64,000 bases of DNA. Origin: Schlegelella_A sp038318385. Its GTDB lineage: Bacteria; Pseudomonadota; Gammaproteobacteria; Burkholderiales; Burkholderiaceae_C. The translations under genes and the position numbers were made by a program. The stretch covers positions 22,864-86,863 of the forward strand of contig JBBQCD010000012.1 in the NCBI GenBank assembly GCA_038318385.1, given 5' to 3'. Below the pieces are notes generated by a model. That model did no database searches, was not told where the DNA came from, and worked only from the letters and a program-made list of their open reading frames with translations. Positions 19,475 through 30,640 of this stretch are shown one piece after another; position 1 is the stretch's first letter, and each line of letters begins with the position of its first letter.

Positions 19475-20257
19475 TCAAGTCGACGGGCTGCGTTGAAGCA
19501 GCACCTCGAACACGAACCGTGAGCCGACATAGCCCAGCAGCAACAGCCCAGCACCGAGATAGACCCAGCGCGTGGCCTGCGGACCGCGCCAGCCGAAAGC
19601 ACGGCGACCCCCGAGCAAACCGGCGAAGACCAGCCAGCCCAGGACCGAAAACACCGTCTTGTGGTCCCAGCGCCAGGGACTCGCGAACCCGACACCGAGC
19701 AACAGCGCGGCCGACAGGACGACGAAGCCGGCGGCGACGAACCGATAGGTCATGCGCTCGAGTCGCAGCAGGGGCACGCCCGGGGAGGGCAAGGCCGCAG
19801 CCGGCTCGTGACGCATCTGCCGCTCGGCGCGATTGAGCAGCGCCGCATGCAGCACCGCCACGCCGAAGAGGCCATAGGAGACGATGCCCAGCAGCCAATG
19901 CAGCGGCGCCCAGGGCGATGCCGCCTGCGGATGCAGCTGACCCGGGAACGCCCATGCCAGCAGGACCACGACGACGCCGAGCAGTGCGAGCCTGCGCCGC
20001 GCGCCCGGCAAGGGGACGATGCGGCTCTCCAGGCCGTAGACCGCCAGCACCATCCACAGCGTGATGGAAAGCGCGGGCGCGAAGCCGAAGCGAATGCCGG
20101 CCACCGTGGCGCCGAGGCCGGCGATATCGACGAGAATCGCAACGCCCTGCGCCAGCCACCCGATCAGCAGCGCGGCCCGCAGCCCGCTGGTGAAGCGTTC
20201 GCCGGGCAGCGCGGCCGCCATGTACGCAACCAGCGCGACGACGCTCGGAATGCTCAT
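19475..20257 (-). CDS. CcsA/YpjD-like cytochrome c assembly family membrane protein
   Basis: 260 residues from the ATG at 20257, with eight predicted membrane helices. The helix order, the HKTVFSVLGWLVFAGLL segment and the conserved histidines between late helices match the cytochrome c assembly (CcsA/CcmC) fold, here of the YpjD branch that commonly lies next to ffh. CcsA proteins handle haem; for the YpjD branch the role is not established. An upstream in-frame ATG at 20311 would add 18 non-hydrophobic residues, so the inner start directly before a membrane helix is preferred. Divergent from ffh. Confidence 0.8.
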   Translation of the reverse strand: MSIPSVVALVAYMAAALPGERFTSGLRAALLIGWLAQGVAILVDIAGLGATVAGIRFGFAPALSITLWMVLAVYGLESRIVPLPGARRRLALLGVVVVLLAWAFPGQLHPQAASPWAPLHWLLGIVSYGLFGVAVLHAALLNRAERQMRHEPAAALPSPGVPLLRLERMTYRFVAAGFVVLSAALLLGVGFASPWRWDHKTVFSVLGWLVFAGLLGGRRAFGWRGPQATRWVYLGAGLLLLGYVGSRFVFEVLLQRSPST

Positions 20258-20302
20258 CGCCAGGACCGTGCCCGGCGTGCTCTCCGCATTCGGACCGAAC
20301 GA

Positions 20303-20308
20303 TAGAAT
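20303..20308 (+). promoter_or_regulatory. Possible ffh -10 box
   Basis: TAGAAT lies 56 bases before the ffh ATG. A matching -35 box is not obvious, so confidence is low. Confidence 0.3.
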
Positions 20309-20364
20309 CATCTTCAGAGTGTACTTTCGCGGCCGTCGGCAGCGGCAGCACAGCCCCCAACCCC

Positions 20365-21744
<1,380 letters not shown>

Positions 21745-21758
21745 CCCCTTCCGGATCG

Positions 21759-22490
21759 ATGGATGCCACCTTGATCGCCTGGATCGCCGCCGCCGTGCTG
21801 GCGGTGCTGCTGTTGTGGTGGTTTGCGAGACGGCGCCCGGCACCGCGCGAGTTCCTGGCTGAGGATGACCGGCTCGACACGCTGATCGGCTGGCCGCCCG
21901 AGGTCACCCGCGTCCTGCGCACATCGGAGCGCCTCGCCTACAGCACGCTGAAGCTGGCGCTGCCCGGGTACATCATCCTCGCGCAGGTCCCGGTGGCGCG
22001 CTTCATCACGGTCCCGAAACGCAATTCCTACGCCGAGTGGCTGCGCAGGGTCGGCAGCCAGTGCGTCGACTTCGTGGTCTGCGATGTCACGTCGCAGGTG
22101 GTCGCGGTGGTCGACGTCCGCACCGCCGAGGCCCAGTCGAGCGTGCGGCTCAAGCGTCGCCTCGATCGCCTCGCGCGCACGTTGGGCGCCGTGGGCATTC
22201 CGCTGCATGTGTGGTCGGAGGATGCGCTGCCGTCGGTCGAGGTGGCGCGCACGAGTCTGCTGCCGAACGGACCGGTCATGCCCGCGGCCGTCGCGGCACA
22301 GCACGCCACCGCCGGGAGCGCGGCCCTAAAGGACGCCCGCAGCCCGTTCGAGGACACCGATCGCGACCTGTCGCGGGTCGAGGTGATCGAGGTGATCGAA
22401 ATGCCCGAGCCGAGCGCATCGACCTGGTTCGACGACCTGGACTCGGAATCGTCGAAGCTGCCACCGCGGGAGCCTCGACAGGAACGCTAG
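21759..22490 (+). CDS. DUF2726 domain protein with N-terminal membrane helix
   Basis: 243 residues. A membrane helix (about 3-21, ATLIAWIAAAVLAVLLLWW) is followed by a DUF2726 core (about 50-165; LLPFVxxx is replaced by KLALPGYIILAQVPVARFI) with the conserved CDFVV-like strand QCVDFVVCD, a nuclease-like pattern, and an acidic low-complexity tail. DUF2726 proteins are sometimes grouped with restriction-endonuclease-like folds, but no activity is established. It starts 14 bases after ffh and is convergent with ftsY. Confidence 0.75.
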   Translation: MDATLIAWIAAAVLAVLLLWWFARRRPAPREFLAEDDRLDTLIGWPPEVTRVLRTSERLAYSTLKLALPGYIILAQVPVARFITVPKRNSYAEWLRRVGSQCVDFVVCDVTSQVVAVVDVRTAEAQSSVRLKRRLDRLARTLGAVGIPLHVWSEDALPSVEVARTSLLPNGPVMPAAVAAQHATAGSAALKDARSPFEDTDRDLSRVEVIEVIEMPEPSASTWFDDLDSESSKLPPREPRQER

Positions 22491-22539
22491 GCCCGTTCGT
22501 CGGCGGCGCGCCGTTCCCAAGTTTTTTGCGAGCGCAGTC

Positions 22540-24045
22540 CTACCCCAGCAGGGCCAGCGCGAACTCGCGCGCATCGAAGGTCTGCAGGTCCTCGAGCTTC
22601 TCGCCGACGCCGACGAAGTAGACCGCGATCGGATCCGGCCGCGTCTGCGTCCAGAGCGCGATGGCAGCCAGAACCCCGCCCTTGGCGGTGCCGTCGAGCT
22701 TGGTGATCACCAGCCCGGTGAGCTGCAGCGCCGCATCGAAGGCCTTGACCTGGGCCAGCGCGTTCTGGCCCGTGTTGCCGTCGATGACCAGCAGTACTTC
22801 GTGCGGGGCCCCGGCCTGCGCCTTGGCGATGACGCGGCGGATCTTCTTCAGCTCTTCCATCAGGTGGAGCTGCGTCGTCAGGCGACCGGCCGTGTCGGCG
22901 ATGACGACGTCGCAACCGCGCGCCTTGCCGGCGATCACCGCGTCGAAGGTGACGCCCGCGGGATCGCCACCCTCCTGGCTGACGATGTCGACGGCCACCG
23001 CTGCGCCCGGCTGGTCCGCCCGCCCGGCCCACACGGCGAGTTGCTCGCGCGCCGCGGCACGGAAAGTGTCCGCCGCCGCCAGCAGCACCTTCTGCCGGGC
23101 ATCGACCAGATGACGCGTGAGCTTGCCGATCGTCGTCGTCTTGCCGGCGCCGTTGACGCCGACGACCATGATCACGGTCGGCGTGTGCTCGCCGACCTGC
23201 AGCGAGCGCTGCAACGGACGAAGCAGATCGGCGATCGCGTCGGCGAGCAGCGCCTTGACGCGCATCGGATCGCCGACGCCGGCGCGCTTGACGCGCTTCT
23301 TCAGATCGGCCAGGAGGAACGTCGTCGCCTGGACGCCGGCGTCGGCCTGCAGCAGGGCCGCCTCGAGTTCTTCGTACAGCGCCTCATCGACGCGTGCGCC
23401 GACGAAGACCTGGGTGAGGCTGCTGCCGGTCTTGCGCAAGCCGCCGCGCAGCCGCGAGATCCAGTCGCGCCGGGCGCTCTCCACTGCGGCGTCTGCGGCG
23501 TCTGTGGCGTCTGCGGTGTCTGCCGCCGACACCGCGGACACCGAGGACTTCGCGGTGCCTGCGTCCGGCTCCGGCGCCGCAACCGCCTCGGCGGGCTTCG
23601 ATCGCTCGATGCCGGCGGCGGGCGCAACCGGCTCTGGCTCCGCTCTCGGGACCTCGCGGAATAAGTCGGCTGTCCCGGCCGGCGTTGCCGTGGGTTCCGC
23701 CGGCGCCGGCAGCGGCGAAGCGGGAGCACTCGACGGGTCGGGAGCTCGCGACTCGGCTGCGGGTTGCGACCGCCAGCCGCCGAGCCTGGCCAGCCACGAG
23801 GGCGCAGTGGCGGGAGGCGCGTCCACCGGAGGCGCATCAACAGGTTTTGCGGCGGAAGCGTCCGCGGCCGTCTGGCCATCCGGCGCGCCCGCCGGCGCCG
23901 CCGCGCCGCCGGTAAGGCGAGCCCACGTCGACGCGATGCCACTCGCCGGATCATCCGGCGACGTCGCCGACGAAGGATCGTTCCGCGGCGCGGGAACCGA
24001 CTCCGGCGCAGGCGCGGGCGGCTTTTTCTTGAAGAAACTGAACAT
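22540..24045 (-). CDS. ftsY: Signal recognition particle receptor
   Basis: 501 residues. An unusually long acidic, Ala/Pro-rich A domain (1-about 190) attaches it to the membrane; the NG domain follows, with P-loop GVNGAGKTTTIGKL, DTAGRL and TKLDGTAKGG motifs in order. FtsY receives ribosome-Ffh complexes at SecYEG. The A domain contains a run of Asp-Thr-Ala-Asp-like residues encoded by 9-bp tandem repeats. A KKK-containing basic N terminus (FSFFKKKPP) is as expected. It is convergent with the DUF2726 gene and upstream of tRNA-Met on the other strand. Confidence 0.96.
   Translation of the reverse strand: MFSFFKKKPPAPAPESVPAPRNDPSSATSPDDPASGIASTWARLTGGAAAPAGAPDGQTAADASAAKPVDAPPVDAPPATAPSWLARLGGWRSQPAAESRAPDPSSAPASPLPAPAEPTATPAGTADLFREVPRAEPEPVAPAAGIERSKPAEAVAAPEPDAGTAKSSVSAVSAADTADATDAADAAVESARRDWISRLRGGLRKTGSSLTQVFVGARVDEALYEELEAALLQADAGVQATTFLLADLKKRVKRAGVGDPMRVKALLADAIADLLRPLQRSLQVGEHTPTVIMVVGVNGAGKTTTIGKLTRHLVDARQKVLLAAADTFRAAAREQLAVWAGRADQPGAAVAVDIVSQEGGDPAGVTFDAVIAGKARGCDVVIADTAGRLTTQLHLMEELKKIRRVIAKAQAGAPHEVLLVIDGNTGQNALAQVKAFDAALQLTGLVITKLDGTAKGGVLAAIALWTQTRPDPIAVYFVGVGEKLEDLQTFDAREFALALLG
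23484..23519. repeat. Four 9-bp tandem repeats inside ftsY
   Basis: Four copies of CTGCGGCGT (two exact, two with one change) encode an Asp/Thr/Ala run in the FtsY A domain. Because the unit is a multiple of three, copy-number change would keep the frame. Confidence 0.8.
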
Positions 24046-24141
24046 GGGGAGAGACTGCGGGGAAATGGGACCGGCTACCGAGGGATTTGCAGCGGTCGTG
24101 AATTCGTGACGCGCGAGGCCCTCGTTATACTCACGGGCTCG

Positions 24142-24218
<77 letters not shown>

Positions 24219-24226
24219 CACACCCC

Positions 24227-24263
24227 AACGGCTCCATGCCTCGAAAGAGCCGGAGCCGTTTTT
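24227..24263 (+). terminator. Intrinsic terminator of tRNA-Met
   Basis: A 9-bp stem (24227-24235 with 24252-24260) is followed by a run of five T residues (24259-24263), nine bases after the tRNA end. The loop is 16 bases long. Confidence 0.75.
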
Positions 24264-24300
24264 GCCTTCGGGCCACGTTCGATCTCTGGGATCGCCCATC

Positions 24301-24687
24301 ATGCAGCGCCCGGCCCTTGCCGCCCTCCTCGCCTTCGCAGTGACTGTCGCCGCACCGGCCGTTGCGCAGGTGCAGCGCGTCTTCCCGCAGAACGCCTTGA
24401 GAGGGGCGCTGGTCATCGGTGACCCGCCGGAGGCCACCCTGAACGGAAACCCGGCACGCCTGGCACCAGGCGTGCGCATCCGCAGCGCCGTCAACATGAT
24501 CGAGATGTCTGCAGCGTTGACCGGCGCGCGACTCCTCGTGCACTACACGCTCGATACCTCGGGGCTTGTCAAGGACGTCTGGATCCTCACGCCGGAAGAA
24601 GCGAGCCGCAAGCCCTGGCCGACGACGACCAGGCAGGCGGACGAGTGGATCTTCGATCCGGTCGCGCAGACCTGGAGCCGGCCGTGA
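24301..24687 (+). CDS. Small secreted protein of unknown function
   Basis: 128 residues from the ATG at 24301. A clear signal peptide (about 1-22, ending AVAQ) predicts a periplasmic protein. The mature part starts VQRVFPQNALRG and contains a short beta-rich region with the segment GNPARLAPGVRIR. I know the same type of gene in front of miaB in Burkholderiales, annotated only as hypothetical. Its stop overlaps the GTG start of miaB (GTGA), so the two are coupled although no functional link is evident. An upstream ATG at 24262 would place the signal peptide internally and overlap the terminator. Confidence 0.7.
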   Translation: MQRPALAALLAFAVTVAAPAVAQVQRVFPQNALRGALVIGDPPEATLNGNPARLAPGVRIRSAVNMIEMSAALTGARLLVHYTLDTSGLVKDVWILTPEEASRKPWPTTTRQADEWIFDPVAQTWSRP

Positions 24688-26057
24688 GCGCATCCGCGCC
24701 CGGCGCCAAGAAGGTCTACATCAAGACCTTCGGCTGCCAGATGAACGAGTACGACTCGGCCAAGATGGCCGATGTCCTGCAGGCCGCTCAGGGCTACGTG
24801 CCAACGCAGGACGTCGAAGAGGCCGATCTCATTCTTTTCAACACCTGCTCGGTGCGCGAGAAGGCGCAGGAGAAGGTCTTCAGCGACCTCGGCCGGGTCA
24901 AGCACCTGAAGGCGCGTGGCGCCCTGATCGGCGTAGGCGGCTGCGTGGCCAGCCAGGAAGGGGCGGCCATCATCGAGCGCGCGCCCTACGTCGACGTCGT
25001 CTTCGGGCCGCAGACGCTGCACCGCCTGCCCGACATGCTGGACCGGCGTCGCCTTGAATCGCGCGCCCAGGTCGATATCCGATTTCCCGAGATCGAGAAG
25101 TTCGACCACCTCCCGCCGGCGCGGGTCGAAGGTCCCACCGCCTTCGTCTCGATCATGGAGGGATGCTCCAAGTACTGCAGCTATTGCGTCGTGCCCTACA
25201 CGCGTGGCGAGGAGGTCTCGCGGCCGCTCGACGACGTGCTGGTCGAGGTGGCTGCCCTGGCCGATCAGGGCGTGCGCGAGGTCACGCTGCTCGGGCAGAA
25301 CGTCAACGCCTATCGCGGACGCAGCGGCCCCGACGGCGCGATCGCCGACTTCGCCCTGCTGCTCGAATACGTCGGCGCGATTCCCGGCATTGCCCGGATC
25401 CGCTACACCACCAGCCATCCGAACGAGTTCACCCAGCGTCTGGTCGAGGCCTATGCGCGCGTGCCGCAGCTCGTCGGGCACCTGCACCTGCCGGTGCAGC
25501 ACGGCAGCGACCGCATCCTGATGGCGATGAAGCGGGGCTACACGGCGATGGAGTACAAAAGCACGATCCGCAAGCTTCGAGCCGTCCGGCCGGGAATCTC
25601 CATCTCCAGCGACTTCATCGTCGGCTTCCCCGGCGAGACCGAAGACGACTTCACCCGGACGATGCAGTTGATCGACGAGATCGGCTTCGACCACAGCTTC
25701 AGCTTCGTGTTCAGCCCGCGACCGGGCACACCGGCCGCAGCGCTCGCCGACGAGACGCCCGCCCCCGAGAAGCTGCGCCGTCTGCAGCACCTCCAGGCGG
25801 CCATCGAGGAGAGCGGCAACCGCATCGGGGCGTTGCGTGTCGGCAGCGTGCAGCGGATCCTCGTCGAGGGCCCATCACGCAAGGACGCTTCCGAGCTGAT
25901 GGGGCGCACCGAATGCAACCGGGTCGTCAACTTCGCCGGCCCCGATCGGCTCGTCGGCCAGCTCGTCGATGTGTCCATCACCGAGATGCGTGGCCACTCG
26001 CTGCGCGGCGAGGTGTTGCGTGCCGGCGAAGTCGCGCTTGCCGCAACGACCTCCTAG
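24684..26057 (+). CDS. miaB: tRNA-2-methylthio-N6-dimethylallyladenosine synthase
   Basis: 457 residues. MiaB adds a methylthio group to i6A37 of tRNAs reading codons that begin with U. The N-terminal domain holds the auxiliary cluster cysteines Cys18, Cys55 and Cys87. The radical-SAM CxxxCxxC motif is Cys161, Cys165, Cys168. The C-terminal TRAM domain runs from about 380. GTG at 24684 is chosen because the family sequence begins at KKVYIKTFGCQMN and the codon overlaps the preceding stop. All expected cysteines are present. Confidence 0.96.
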   Translation: MSASAPGAKKVYIKTFGCQMNEYDSAKMADVLQAAQGYVPTQDVEEADLILFNTCSVREKAQEKVFSDLGRVKHLKARGALIGVGGCVASQEGAAIIERAPYVDVVFGPQTLHRLPDMLDRRRLESRAQVDIRFPEIEKFDHLPPARVEGPTAFVSIMEGCSKYCSYCVVPYTRGEEVSRPLDDVLVEVAALADQGVREVTLLGQNVNAYRGRSGPDGAIADFALLLEYVGAIPGIARIRYTTSHPNEFTQRLVEAYARVPQLVGHLHLPVQHGSDRILMAMKRGYTAMEYKSTIRKLRAVRPGISISSDFIVGFPGETEDDFTRTMQLIDEIGFDHSFSFVFSPRPGTPAAALADETPAPEKLRRLQHLQAAIEESGNRIGALRVGSVQRILVEGPSRKDASELMGRTECNRVVNFAGPDRLVGQLVDVSITEMRGHSLRGEVLRAGEVALAATTS

Positions 26058-26067
26058 GGGAAGCGTT

Positions 26068-26292
26068 TCAGGCGGCCTTTCGAAACGGCCGGAAGCCGAC
26101 CCACCAGAGTCCGAGCGCGGCCGCGACCACCATGGCAGCGTAGGTCGTGAGCCGACCGTCATGGGCGAAGACAACGAGCCCGCCCAGCATGGCGAGTGCT
26201 GCGCAGCCGCTGCTCGCCGCCCACAGCCGCAGCCAGCTCACGCGCTTCAGCCCGGTCCGCCAGACCAGCTTGGCGAGCGCCGAGGCGATCAA
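26068..26292 (-). CDS. Small two-helix membrane protein, unknown function
   Basis: 74 residues from a TTG at 26292. Two hydrophobic segments (about 23-43 and 50-66) predict an inner-membrane protein; the last residues are FRPFRKAA. The reading frame continues upstream without a stop, and its upstream sequence (PLSALWHLLNLVAPAAG) looks hydrophobic and protein-like, yet offers no ATG or GTG; the nearest candidate is CTG at 26353-26355. So the true N terminus is probably longer than given. It is convergent with miaB, ten bases away. No homologous function is known to me. Confidence 0.55.
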   Translation of the reverse strand: MIASALAKLVWRTGLKRVSWLRLWAASSGCAALAMLGGLVVFAHDGRLTTYAAMVVAAALGLWWVGFRPFRKAA

Positions 26293-26449
26293 CCCGAGAC
26301 CCGCCGCGGGCGCGACGAGGTTCAGGAGGTGCCAGAGGGCCGAGAGCGGGTCCAGAAGGGCCTTTCGGGGTCGAACAGGCCTCGCGAAGGGCCGATGACG
26401 CGCTTGACGGGCGTCAATCCGACCCGCCCGCGCTGGCAGACGCCGATTT

Positions 26450-26455
26450 TATAAT
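26450..26455 (+). promoter_or_regulatory. -10 box of a probably leaderless hemA transcript
   Basis: A perfect TATAAT ends six bases before the hemA ATG, so transcription should begin at or within a base of the start codon. No Shine-Dalgarno sequence fits between, and no strong -35 box is visible. Confidence 0.55.
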
Positions 26456-26461
26456 CGCCCC

Positions 26462-27748
<1,287 letters not shown>

Positions 27749-27821
27749 CGGCGCGTTCGCGCCGCTCTTTCCGCCGGCGCGCCGCATGCGCGCGCCACCG
27801 CTCGATCCCACCCAGGCCGTC

Positions 27822-28919
27822 ATGAAGATTTCCCTTCGCCAGCAGTTCGAACGCCTCGCGATGCGCCTGAGCGAACTCGACGCCACTCTCGCCGACGGGC
27901 GCATGGCCGCGGACATGAATCGCTTTCGCGAACTGACGCGCGAACATGCGGAAGTCTCGGGGCTGGTCGAGCGCTTCCGCCGGTTCGAGCAACGCGAGCG
28001 CGATCTCGCGTCGGCCGAGGAGATGCTGGCCGCTCACGGCGTCGAGGCCGACATGGCCGAGATGGCACGTGACGAGGTCGCCGCGGCACAAGCCGACATC
28101 GAGCGCCTGCGCGGCGAGCTGCGCGCCGCGCTGCTGCCCCGAGACCCGGACGACGATCGCAATGCCTTCCTCGAGGTCCGCGCCGGCACCGGCGGCGACG
28201 AGTCCGCGCTCTTTGCCGGCGACCTGACCCGCATGTACCTGCGCCACTGCGAACGCAAGGGGTGGAGCACCGAGGTCCTGTCGGAAAGCCCGAGCGAGCT
28301 CGGCGGCTACAAGGAGATCGTGCTGCGGGTCAGCGGCGCGGGCGTCTATGCCGGCCTGAAGTTCGAATCCGGCGGGCATCGGGTCCAGCGGGTCCCTGCC
28401 ACCGAGACGCAGGGGCGCATCCACACCAGTGCCTGCACCGTGGCCGTGCTGCCGGAACCCGACGCCGCCGCCGAGGTGAAGCTGAACCCGGCCGACCTTC
28501 GCATCGACACGTTTCGCGCGAGCGGCGCGGGCGGCCAGCACGTCAACAAGACCGACAGCGCCATTCGCATCACCCACCTTCCCACCGGCATCGTCGCCGA
28601 GTGCCAGGACGATCGCTCCCAGCACCGCAACAAGGCCAAGGCGATGTCGGTTTTGGTGGCGCGGATCGCGGAACAGGAGCGCGCCGAGCGCGCCGCGAAG
28701 GAAGCGGCGACGCGCAAGGGCCTGATCGGCAGCGGGGATCGCAGCGACCGGATCCGCACCTACAACTATCCGCAAGGGCGCCTGACCGACCACCGCATCA
28801 ACCTGACGCTCTATCGGCTGCAGGCGATCCTGGACGGAGATCTCGACGAGGTCACGGCCGCGCTGCAGGCGGCCCGCGCCGCTCAGCAGCTCGCCGCCCT
28901 GGAGAGCGGCGAAGCATGA
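27822..28919 (+). CDS. prfA: Peptide chain release factor 1
   Basis: 365 residues. RF1 releases finished proteins at UAA and UAG codons. The stop-codon recognition tripeptide PAT, which marks RF1 rather than RF2, is in VPATETQG near 192, and the GGQ motif is at 237-239 (AGGQHVNK), with Gln239 the target of PrmC. ATG at 27822 starts the family sequence (MKISLRQQFERL); an earlier in-frame ATG at 27786 would add 12 unrelated residues. Its TGA overlaps the prmC start by ATGA. RF1 acts on the same UAG that interrupts gltB in this window. Confidence 0.97.
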   Translation: MKISLRQQFERLAMRLSELDATLADGRMAADMNRFRELTREHAEVSGLVERFRRFEQRERDLASAEEMLAAHGVEADMAEMARDEVAAAQADIERLRGELRAALLPRDPDDDRNAFLEVRAGTGGDESALFAGDLTRMYLRHCERKGWSTEVLSESPSELGGYKEIVLRVSGAGVYAGLKFESGGHRVQRVPATETQGRIHTSACTVAVLPEPDAAAEVKLNPADLRIDTFRASGAGGQHVNKTDSAIRITHLPTGIVAECQDDRSQHRNKAKAMSVLVARIAEQERAERAAKEAATRKGLIGSGDRSDRIRTYNYPQGRLTDHRINLTLYRLQAILDGDLDEVTAALQAARAAQQLAALESGEA

Positions 28920-29749
28920 ACCCGGGCACCGTCGGCGCGGCCCTCGCCGCCGTGCGTGCTCTCGGCGTGGATCGTCTCGACGCGCAGTTGCTGATGGCCT
29001 TCGTGCTGGCGAAGCCGCGGACCTGGGTGCTCGCTCATGGCGACGCGGCGCTGGACATCGGGCACTCGCAGAGGTGGTGCGCGTTGAGCGAAAGCCGGGC
29101 GGCCGGCGTTCCGCTCGCCTACCTCACCGGCACCAAGGAGTTCCGGGGCCTGATGCTCGGCGTCGACGGCAACGTCCTCATTCCCCGACCGGAGACGGAA
29201 GTGCTCGTGGAACGCGCCCTGGCGCTCCTTCCATCCCTCGACGGCGATTCTTCCGCGCCTCGTTGCGTCGACCTCGGCACCGGGAGCGGTGCGATCGCCC
29301 TGGCGGTCAAGTCCGCGCACCCGGCCTGCCGCATGCACGCGTCGGACAGCAGCGAGGCAGCGCTGGCGGTGGCGCGGCGAAATGCCGCAAGGCTGGGGGT
29401 GGACATCGACTTCCGCGCGGGCTCCTGGTGGACTCCCTGGCAAGGGGAGCGCTTCGACCTCGTCCTGGCGAATCCACCCTACATCGCCACAGGCGACCCC
29501 CACCTCGCCGCACTGACGCACGAACCGGCGCAGGCGCTCGTGGGAGGCATCGACGGGCTCGTTGCCCTGCGAGCCATCGTCGCGGAGGCGCGCGATCATC
29601 TCGCCACCGGTGGCTGGCTCTGGCTGGAACACGGCTACGACCAGGCCGAAGCGGTGCGCGCCATGCTTCGTGCCGGCGCACTGGGCAGTGTCGAGACCCT
29701 CACGGACCTCTCCGGCATTCCGCGTTGCAGTGGCGGACGACTGCTGTAA
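28916..29749 (+). CDS. prmC: Release factor glutamine methyltransferase
   Basis: 277 residues. PrmC methylates the glutamine of the GGQ motif in RF1 and RF2. An N-terminal helical substrate domain (1-about 80) is followed by a SAM-dependent methyltransferase with motif I DLGTGSGAIALAV near 120-132 and the catalytic NPPY at 186-189. It is coupled to its substrate gene prfA by a four-base overlap. Confidence 0.96.
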   Translation: MNPGTVGAALAAVRALGVDRLDAQLLMAFVLAKPRTWVLAHGDAALDIGHSQRWCALSESRAAGVPLAYLTGTKEFRGLMLGVDGNVLIPRPETEVLVERALALLPSLDGDSSAPRCVDLGTGSGAIALAVKSAHPACRMHASDSSEAALAVARRNAARLGVDIDFRAGSWWTPWQGERFDLVLANPPYIATGDPHLAALTHEPAQALVGGIDGLVALRAIVAEARDHLATGGWLWLEHGYDQAEAVRAMLRAGALGSVETLTDLSGIPRCSGGRLL

Positions 29750-29763
29750 GCGAAGGTAGGGCG

Positions 29764-29791
29764 CCCGAGGCGTCGTCCGGGACGCCTCGGG
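29764..29791. terminator. Strong hairpin after prmC
   Basis: A perfect 11-bp stem (CCCGAGGCGTC, 29764-29774, with 29781-29791) and a six-base loop, 15 bases after the prmC stop. It has no T-run, so it may stop transcription weakly or protect the mRNA end. The rest of the 196-base gap before the next gene shows no other gene. Confidence 0.5.
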
Positions 29792-29945
29792 AGCCGGCCG
29801 ACGCGTGCGAAAAATCGCGCTGCCCCCCGCAAGCGCGGGATGGGTCGCTCGCGGACGACACCCGTCGCCCGGATGCGGCGTAGCATGACACCCCGGTGGC
29901 GGCATCCGTCACCCGGCAGCCGTCCCACGCAAGGAGGTCGTCGCC

Positions 29946-30545
29946 ATGCAGAGTCTGAACCGTATCCTGGCCGCCTGCGCCTTCGCCGGTTTCGTCGCCG
30001 GCGTCCACGCATCCGATGGCAACGGCCTGACCGTCAGTCCTGACGACCTGTACTGGCCACGGTGGCAGACGCGCGTGTCGGTGCTCCCCGCCCCGCGCGC
30101 CACTCCCGGCGCCGCCGTCAATCCAGCCCTCGCCAGCCTCGGGGTGATGAGTGACTACTACATGACCGGCTCGCTCCTCGGTCCGCGTCGTGCCGGCGGC
30201 TTCCGGGCCACCAGTGGCGTCGTCATCGGCCCGCGTGCCCAGGCTTTGACGCTCGGCAGCCCGGGCTCCGGCGCCGAGCGTCGCGTCTTCGGACCGTCGC
30301 CCGCCATCCTGCCCGGAGACGCCGCCGCCGATAACTCGACCCTGCCCTATCTCGGCGTCGGCTACACCGGCCTCTCGACACGCGGAGGCTGGAGCTTCAG
30401 TGCCGATCTCGGGATGATGTCGCTGGCGCCCTCCGGCGTGGTCAAGCTCGGCCGCGTCTTCAACGGCAGCCAGTCCCTCGACGACACGCTGCGCGACATG
30501 CGCTGGTCACCGGTGCTGCAGCTGGGCGTCTCGTACTCGTTCTGA
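29946..30545 (+). CDS. Exported porin-like protein of unknown function
   Basis: 199 residues. A signal peptide (about 1-22, ending GVHA) is followed by a Gly/Ser/Pro-rich chain whose C-terminal half has alternating hydrophobic strands and ends in GVSYSF, the terminal aromatic residue typical of outer-membrane beta-barrels. It may form a small barrel or a fragment of one; no known family name comes to mind, though similar proteins appear as hypothetical in betaproteobacteria. AAGGAGG sits ideally before the ATG, pointing to strong translation. It is isolated between prmC and grxD. Confidence 0.7.
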   Translation: MQSLNRILAACAFAGFVAGVHASDGNGLTVSPDDLYWPRWQTRVSVLPAPRATPGAAVNPALASLGVMSDYYMTGSLLGPRRAGGFRATSGVVIGPRAQALTLGSPGSGAERRVFGPSPAILPGDAAADNSTLPYLGVGYTGLSTRGGWSFSADLGMMSLAPSGVVKLGRVFNGSQSLDDTLRDMRWSPVLQLGVSYSF

Positions 30546-30602
30546 CGCACGGCGCCTCCCCTGCAACAAGACCCGCCGGCCAGGTGAAAGCCGGGTTTGC
30601 CG

Positions 30603-30608
30603 TATAAC
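30603..30608 (+). promoter_or_regulatory. Possible grxD -10 box
   Basis: TATAAC lies 32 bases before the grxD ATG. The -35 region is weak. Confidence 0.3.
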
Positions 30609-30640
30609 CTTGGCTATCCGCTTTTCCCTCGGAAAACCCC

